A stretch of DNA of 64,000 bases from Caldilineaceae bacterium (GTDB lineage Bacteria; Chloroflexota; Anaerolineae; Caldilineales; Caldilineaceae). Position numbers and translations under genes: made by a program. Within the stretch, counting starts at the first letter, position 1; every line of letters begins with the position of its first letter. Positions 60,401-64,000 of this stretch are shown piece by piece. The notes beneath the pieces are model-generated. The model did no database searches and was not told where the DNA came from. It worked only from the letters and a program-made list of their open reading frames with translations. Location of the stretch: contig JAPKMW010000054.1 of the NCBI GenBank assembly GCA_026645575.1, positions 1 through 64,000 on the forward strand. Reading direction: 5' to 3'.

Positions 60401-60518
60401 TTACGCGACTGCGGTCGATCTGGAGGAAACGGCCACAGTGAGATCGCAACAGGCGAGTGATAAAGTAACAACCGGGGATAGTCCACTTTCACCTTTGCCA
60501 ACACCGAACAGTAAATAA
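57432..60518 (+). CDS. GT39-like membrane glycosyltransferase with C-terminal beta-propeller
   Basis: A 1028-residue protein. About twelve transmembrane helices fill residues 15-600. The first loop after helix 6 or 7 holds FIGDEWGFFETARALNHS (about 252), the DE motif of GT39/GT83 lipid-linked sugar transferases (PMT/ArnT). From about 700 to 1000 repeated strands such as ALAMAPDGALFVLSSVAQKV, PFGLVVINENELMVSDLDRR and PSALALTPDQQSLWIYDAQL make an NHL/SMP-30-like propeller outside the membrane. It probably glycosylates surface proteins or lipids. The Pro/Ser tail (TTGDSPLSPLPTPNSK) is disordered. Acceptor unknown. Confidence 0.8.
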   Translation: MIPASLQKFASFRRIVQLFLLLLGTGCTFLATWIFYLQPWLRFTARFDTWLEQNRCLVTSWCESKLLLAQPLGTLFLLGAFCTFMLAIWMEHAMPLRWKTAIDTKQLIFTRLVFLLITIGALLFQVMQLFYYQTPPSGLVWSIGIGALFALGVALDVSGVDWPKTLANLLLVLGLFLLLLGAAGLLLQTVDPFRMGILFAVGGVILVSSSRWATRLGSSFTQGDHLLITLLALAHLGLALFNAWSWHFAFIGDEWGFFETARALNHSATDLKWFELRDSNSFHTVLSMQLQAWVLRLFGEDVAAWRLSAVLPGVFSVPAVYVIGHRLGGRQAALFSAGVFAVSHSLLCFAMIPYNNTQALIPMMVGTALFLFAMDRESSLRYFLVGMVLGLGFIVYGLARLAVIPVGIFWLCHSWPNLRTAFRRLVEIGCGALLVAAPILLNLHSWTSLLKATPVQTEVSAAELSVTDQIVRNVISGFLAILTNPTNSHFVIGPYVDPLTALFVLIGASYFLVTFGRQRTMTAWILGSLLLLIAVSGIQQYSRIATTRMFSVVGIFAVYAGLGSTTLFHFLLPNKRWLHYGSIALILVAITLINQYHITHVTLPNSEKPDIPLIVQQFQESAAADGRGMPVFVIEQNPANSILKLILQAYQIPRERVMLVNADEALQIRYLCDVGQSEAMLIMSVTTNQSAEIRNRIASCWPGYQETPLYNRAAEVTLHRFTSAAAQQALQLAPAERSHERVTGSQIAMRGARALAMAPDGALFVLSSVAQKVWRYAPDGQASTVFSIQQRNPTALVVNQKGEIIVAGGEEKLVWYDTQGNVLQRSSAVKELHRPFGLVVINENELMVSDLDRRQLAHLSAEGHLLETIALPEIAWPSALALTPDQQSLWIYDAQLGMLTEMALATHTVVRQINAHQIGAEENVALAVLPNQNLLQTLPDQRRLLEINPTGEVVRTWSGFDLPTALAVTAETQIFVLEHKLEEVHLLPALYATAVDLEETATVRSQQASDKVTTGDSPLSPLPTPNSK

Positions 60519-60638
60519 GAGGGGTGACAACAAGCCGGATGATAGCGATTGGCGCCTGCCGGGGCAAAAGTTAACCGGAAGAATGACAGCGTACACCTGT
60601 GGGTGATAGGTGGTTGTTGGTGTGGTTGGGATCAACGG

Positions 60639-63600
60639 TTATGGGGGCGTCACAACGGGTAAAAGCTGAACATCATTAATATCAGTCAATACGGCCGCTG
60701 TAAAAACCCAAACAAGCTGCGCATTGGGCAGTTGAATCTGCAACCAATCATTGTCAGCCGTGCGACCGATGGCGAGTACCGTTGTGTTTTGGGGTAAAAC
60801 GGTGACAACGGTGGCGGCAATGTTGGCCGTTGCGCGCGCATTAACGCCATAAGAGTCCGGTGTCACAACCTCAATTACGACGGTCGGCGGCGTTGGCAAT
60901 GCATCGGCGGCAACCAGCGTGATAGGATTGGCAATTGTCACAGGCGGCACCGGCAACGGAATCGTGGTCGTTGCTGGTGCAATTGGCGTTTCGCTTGTGG
61001 TCGCAGTGGCAAGGGCGGGTGTCGGTTCACAAGCGGTAATCAACGCCTGTTCACAAAGAAAGGCTTGGGCGACGGCTGCGATACTCTCTTCATCACCGCT
61101 GCTCGCTTCGCCATCGCGGCCCAACGCCACACGGGCATTGAGGGCCGTTATGGTCGTGTTATCCAGCAAGGGTTCCAATGCAGCGAAGGCTGTCGCCAGT
61201 TCCGGGTACTGTTCCAACGTGGCGCGGCGCACAACCGGGGCTGCGACATAGGGAGGCAGCAAGTTGAGGGGATCTTGCAATACGGTAAAGTTCCAGGCGC
61301 TCACATGACCATCCGTCCGCAAGGCTAGGGCGACATCACAACGGCCATCACGCAGTGCATTGTAGATGGCGTCGGGTGGAATGGGCTGGAGATCTTCGGG
61401 GGCCACGGTGATGTCATATTGGGTGAGCAGGGTCAGCGGGTCGCTTTGGGTGCGTTCGGCAAAATTCGTATCAACACAAAAGGTTGGGGAAACACTCTGG
61501 TTGTCAATCAGGGCCGTCAGATCGGTTATAGTAGTCAGCGGATTGTCGGCTAGATCAGGTCGGGTTAAAAAACCATAGGCACTGTCAAAAGCAACCTGAC
61601 GAAGCCAGACAAAATCAAACGCATCATCAAGACTTCTTGCTAATTCATAAGTACCCTCGGCATCGGTGGGTAGGGCATCCGTAGGGATGTTATGAAAAAG
61701 GGTTAGGGCCGTGCGGGGAAATTCAGGGTAGAGATCGATTTCCCCACTTGCCAACGCCGAACGCAAATCAGGGGAAGCGCCGGCCCCGGTTTGGTTAACC
61801 ACAGGGTAGCCGGCATTTTGCAGGGTAAGCACGAAGAGTTGCCCAAGCAAGATCTGTTCCGGGTCATTCATGGAAGCGACAGTAATGCCACCGTCACTGG
61901 CGGTTGGAATGGTCGCTGCCTCCGTAAGGGTGGCAGAATCGGTAATTGGCGCCGATTCTGTAATGGCGGAGGTAGCCGTCAAATCAGCGCCATTTTCAGT
62001 AGCGCCTGTAGGGTCCTCATCTGCCGCTTCCGGTGTTTCGATTGGCGCCGCTTCCGCGCTGACTAAGCCGTTTGTCACTAAGAAAGCGCGGACAACAGTG
62101 TCAAGGTCCGTTTCATCACCGCTGTCTTCAATGCCATCGGGGCCAAGTTCAACGCCCTCTTCTAGCTCTGCCATCATTTCATTGGTGATTAATGCAGTCA
62201 GCGAACCGATGAGCTCGGTCAACTCCGGGTTTTGACTCAACACTTCTTCGCGAATCACGGGCGCCACGACGGTTGCCGGGAAAAAGGCGAGCGGATCAGC
62301 CAAAACCGTATATTGGCGGATGATAGCTTCCACATTAAAGCCAACGGCCAAATCACACTCTCCTGCCTCAAAGGAGTTATAAATATCTTCAATATCCACC
62401 AAAAAGATATTTTCCGGCTTGAACAGAAAGGCGTACAGCTCTTCCAACCCCAGTAACCCGTCCAGTGCACGGCTATAAAAATCGTCACCCATGCAGATGG
62501 TTAGGGGTGCATCATTTTCATTCATATATTGGGCTAGCGCCGTCAGATCGGTAATGCCCAAATCAGTCACGGTTGACTGTGCAATGATCGTATAGGCTGG
62601 GGTATAGGAAGTTGGCGCCATCCAGACTACACCATGATCAGCATCCAGGCTCTTCATCAATTGATAGGCGCGATTGCGGTCCGTGGGTAAAGCAGTTACC
62701 GGTAAGCCGGCATAGTTAGCCAGCGCAGTGCTAACCGATTCCATGTACAGGTCGATCTCCCCCTCCTCCAGTGCTTCACGCACGAGTGGGCCACTACCGA
62801 AATTGGTCTGGTCGACCACCTGATACCCTTGATCCGCCAGGAGGAAGAGCAGCATCTTACCAAGCATTTGTTGATAAGTCTCTGACGCATCGGCGCTGGA
62901 GACAACTACTTCCGGCAGTTTGATCAGTCGCTTTTCCCGTAGATAGCTATAGGCAACATCCTCAACCGTTTCCTCGTCGCCGCTTGCCAATTCGCCATCC
63001 TCACCAATATCCACACGTGCATTGAGCGCACTCATGGTCGCGTCATCCAAACCTACCATTAACATGTTGAGCAGATCGGCAATGTCAGGATAGAGATTTA
63101 GTGTCTCGGCGCGGACAACCGGCGCGGGTTGATAGAAGGGGAAGAAGGCCAAGGGGTCTTGCAAATTGCGGAAGCCCCAAGCGTTAATGCGGCCATCGGT
63201 GGCAAAGCCTTCCGCCACATCACAAGTCCCGTTGCGCAGATTGTCATAGGTTTCGTTTGGCTCCATCACCAAAATGTTCTCTTCTTGGAAGGCGAAGCCA
63301 TAGAGTTCTTGCAACCCTAACAGACCATCCTGCCGGCTGAAAAATTCGCCTTCGACACAAATCTTCAATGGCGAATCATTGGTGTTCATATAATTCGCCA
63401 GATCTTCCAGGCTGGTAATGTCTTCGTCAATGAGCGGCTGGCCTACCATAAGGGTGAAGGTGTTGTTCAGCGGCGCCGGATCCAACCAGACCAGATTCTT
63501 GGGCGTATCCAAACTTTTGGCAAGCAGGTAGGTCCGTTTCGCATCAGCAGGCAAGGCTGAGACCGGTAGATTGTGATGGAGCGAAGTGGCGGTGCCGGTA

Positions 63601-64000
63601 TACTCAGGGTATAGATCAATCTCGCCATTTTCCAAGGCAGCGCGCACGGCCGGCGACCCACCCAAACCAGTCAGGTCTTCCACTTCGTAGCCGGCGTCCT
63701 GCAAGAGCAAGACAATCATCTTACCAAGCAGAAGCTGCTCATTAAATTCTTTAGAGCCAACTTTGATCGCCGCCGGCTTGACTAGCCGCTTGCTCACCAG
63801 AAAGTTATAAGCCACATCTTCGATCGCTTCTTCATCGCCATTGGCAAGAATGCCGTCGGCGCCAATGTCCACCCGTGCATTGAGTTCGGTCATGGTGGCA
63901 TTATCCAACGTTTGCCATAAGCTGTTGATGAGATCAACAATTTCCGGGTAGATATCCAAAATTTCCTGGCGAGCGACCGGCGCCGGGTTATAGAAGGGGA
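60639..64000 (-). CDS. Tandem OpuAC (glycine betaine-binding) domain protein with C-terminal SH3b, 5' end outside the window
   Basis: The frame is open to the window edge, so the start is missing; at least 1119 residues are present. Repeated units of about 280 residues are seen: the end of one (64000 to about 63775), two full ones (63775-62935 and 62930-62070) and a fourth (61890-61050). Each has LGKM/LGQL..LLxDAGY, xALExGEIDLYPEYTGT and ends DxGxDGxxxSGDEExxxDVA. A Thr/Ala/Glu-rich linker (62060-61890) splits units three and four. An SH3b domain (VNARATANIAATVVTVLPQN) ends the protein. I infer an envelope protein binding compatible solutes or related amines with several sites. Confidence 0.85.
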   Translation of the reverse strand, partial: PFYNPAPVARQEILDIYPEIVDLINSLWQTLDNATMTELNARVDIGADGILANGDEEAIEDVAYNFLVSKRLVKPAAIKVGSKEFNEQLLLGKMIVLLLQDAGYEVEDLTGLGGSPAVRAALENGEIDLYPEYTGTATSLHHNLPVSALPADAKRTYLLAKSLDTPKNLVWLDPAPLNNTFTLMVGQPLIDEDITSLEDLANYMNTNDSPLKICVEGEFFSRQDGLLGLQELYGFAFQEENILVMEPNETYDNLRNGTCDVAEGFATDGRINAWGFRNLQDPLAFFPFYQPAPVVRAETLNLYPDIADLLNMLMVGLDDATMSALNARVDIGEDGELASGDEETVEDVAYSYLREKRLIKLPEVVVSSADASETYQQMLGKMLLFLLADQGYQVVDQTNFGSGPLVREALEEGEIDLYMESVSTALANYAGLPVTALPTDRNRAYQLMKSLDADHGVVWMAPTSYTPAYTIIAQSTVTDLGITDLTALAQYMNENDAPLTICMGDDFYSRALDGLLGLEELYAFLFKPENIFLVDIEDIYNSFEAGECDLAVGFNVEAIIRQYTVLADPLAFFPATVVAPVIREEVLSQNPELTELIGSLTALITNEMMAELEEGVELGPDGIEDSGDETDLDTVVRAFLVTNGLVSAEAAPIETPEAADEDPTGATENGADLTATSAITESAPITDSATLTEAATIPTASDGGITVASMNDPEQILLGQLFVLTLQNAGYPVVNQTGAGASPDLRSALASGEIDLYPEFPRTALTLFHNIPTDALPTDAEGTYELARSLDDAFDFVWLRQVAFDSAYGFLTRPDLADNPLTTITDLTALIDNQSVSPTFCVDTNFAERTQSDPLTLLTQYDITVAPEDLQPIPPDAIYNALRDGRCDVALALRTDGHVSAWNFTVLQDPLNLLPPYVAAPVVRRATLEQYPELATAFAALEPLLDNTTITALNARVALGRDGEASSGDEESIAAVAQAFLCEQALITACEPTPALATATTSETPIAPATTTIPLPVPPVTIANPITLVAADALPTPPTVVIEVVTPDSYGVNARATANIAATVVTVLPQNTTVLAIGRTADNDWLQIQLPNAQLVWVFTAAVLTDINDVQLLPVVTPP

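Overview
The window is about 55-60% G+C and reads as a chromosomal segment of a filamentous or multicellular-type Chloroflexota (Anaerolineae/Caldilineae-like). That placement is an inference from gene content and style: S41 protease pairs, DUF4058 and DUF5678 genes, SNF2-type helicases, OpuAC and LivK-type binding proteins, a DGR with a NACHT-FGE target, and many palindromic intergenic repeats. No rRNA or tRNA genes and no CRISPR array were seen.

Layout. 0-8.5 kb: a racemase remnant, two metabolic enzymes (IlvE, class V aminotransferase), an OmpR-type two-component pair, an acyl-CoA ligase and an orphan receiver protein. 8.6-19.4 kb: an AddB-like helicase-related protein, a frameshifted retropepsin-like gene with a DUF5678 partner, an ECF sigma/anti-sigma/bactofilin-like operon, a radical SAM-HhH protein, dtd and two binding proteins. 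19.5-27.9 kb: an SDR, a T-box-controlled valS, a small RNA-related cluster (2H phosphoesterase, DUF6941, SpoU methylase), a phytoene-desaturase-like oxidoreductase and a TIM-barrel isomerase. 28-35 kb: accessory region with small gene pairs, dense inverted repeats and a complete diversity-generating retroelement (DGR). 35-48 kb: SNF2 helicase, DUF4058, smpB-GNAT-tgt operon, two S41 proteases, a sugar nucleotidyltransferase and a GHMP kinase/UDP-sugar pyrophosphorylase fusion. 48-54 kb: the prkA-yhbH-spoVR operon, whose spoVR carries an intein. 54.5-64 kb: a VIT-vWA secreted protein, a GT39-like glycosyltransferase fused to a propeller domain, and a 5'-cut giant protein of tandem OpuAC domains ending in SH3b.

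Main discovery. On the minus strand at 30.07-34.92 kb lies an intact DGR in the order target (NACHT NTPase with C-terminal FGE/C-type-lectin fold), terminator, reverse transcriptase, avd, template repeat. Template (30071-30194) and variable repeat (31816-31939) are collinear over 124 bp without gaps and differ at 17 positions, all of which are adenines in the template on the coding strand; none of the 93 non-adenine positions differs. This is the signature of adenine-directed mutagenic retrohoming into a STAND-type NTPase, so the cassette probably diversifies the sensor end of a signalling or defence NTPase.

Second, spoVR is split by a 401-residue LAGLIDADG intein carrying an apparent LacI-like helix-turn-helix insertion. 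Third, nearly every gene boundary holds a long, nearly perfect inverted repeat (stems of 12-29 bp, many unrelated in sequence) or heptamer/octamer arrays; some supply the stop codon or last residues of the adjoining gene.
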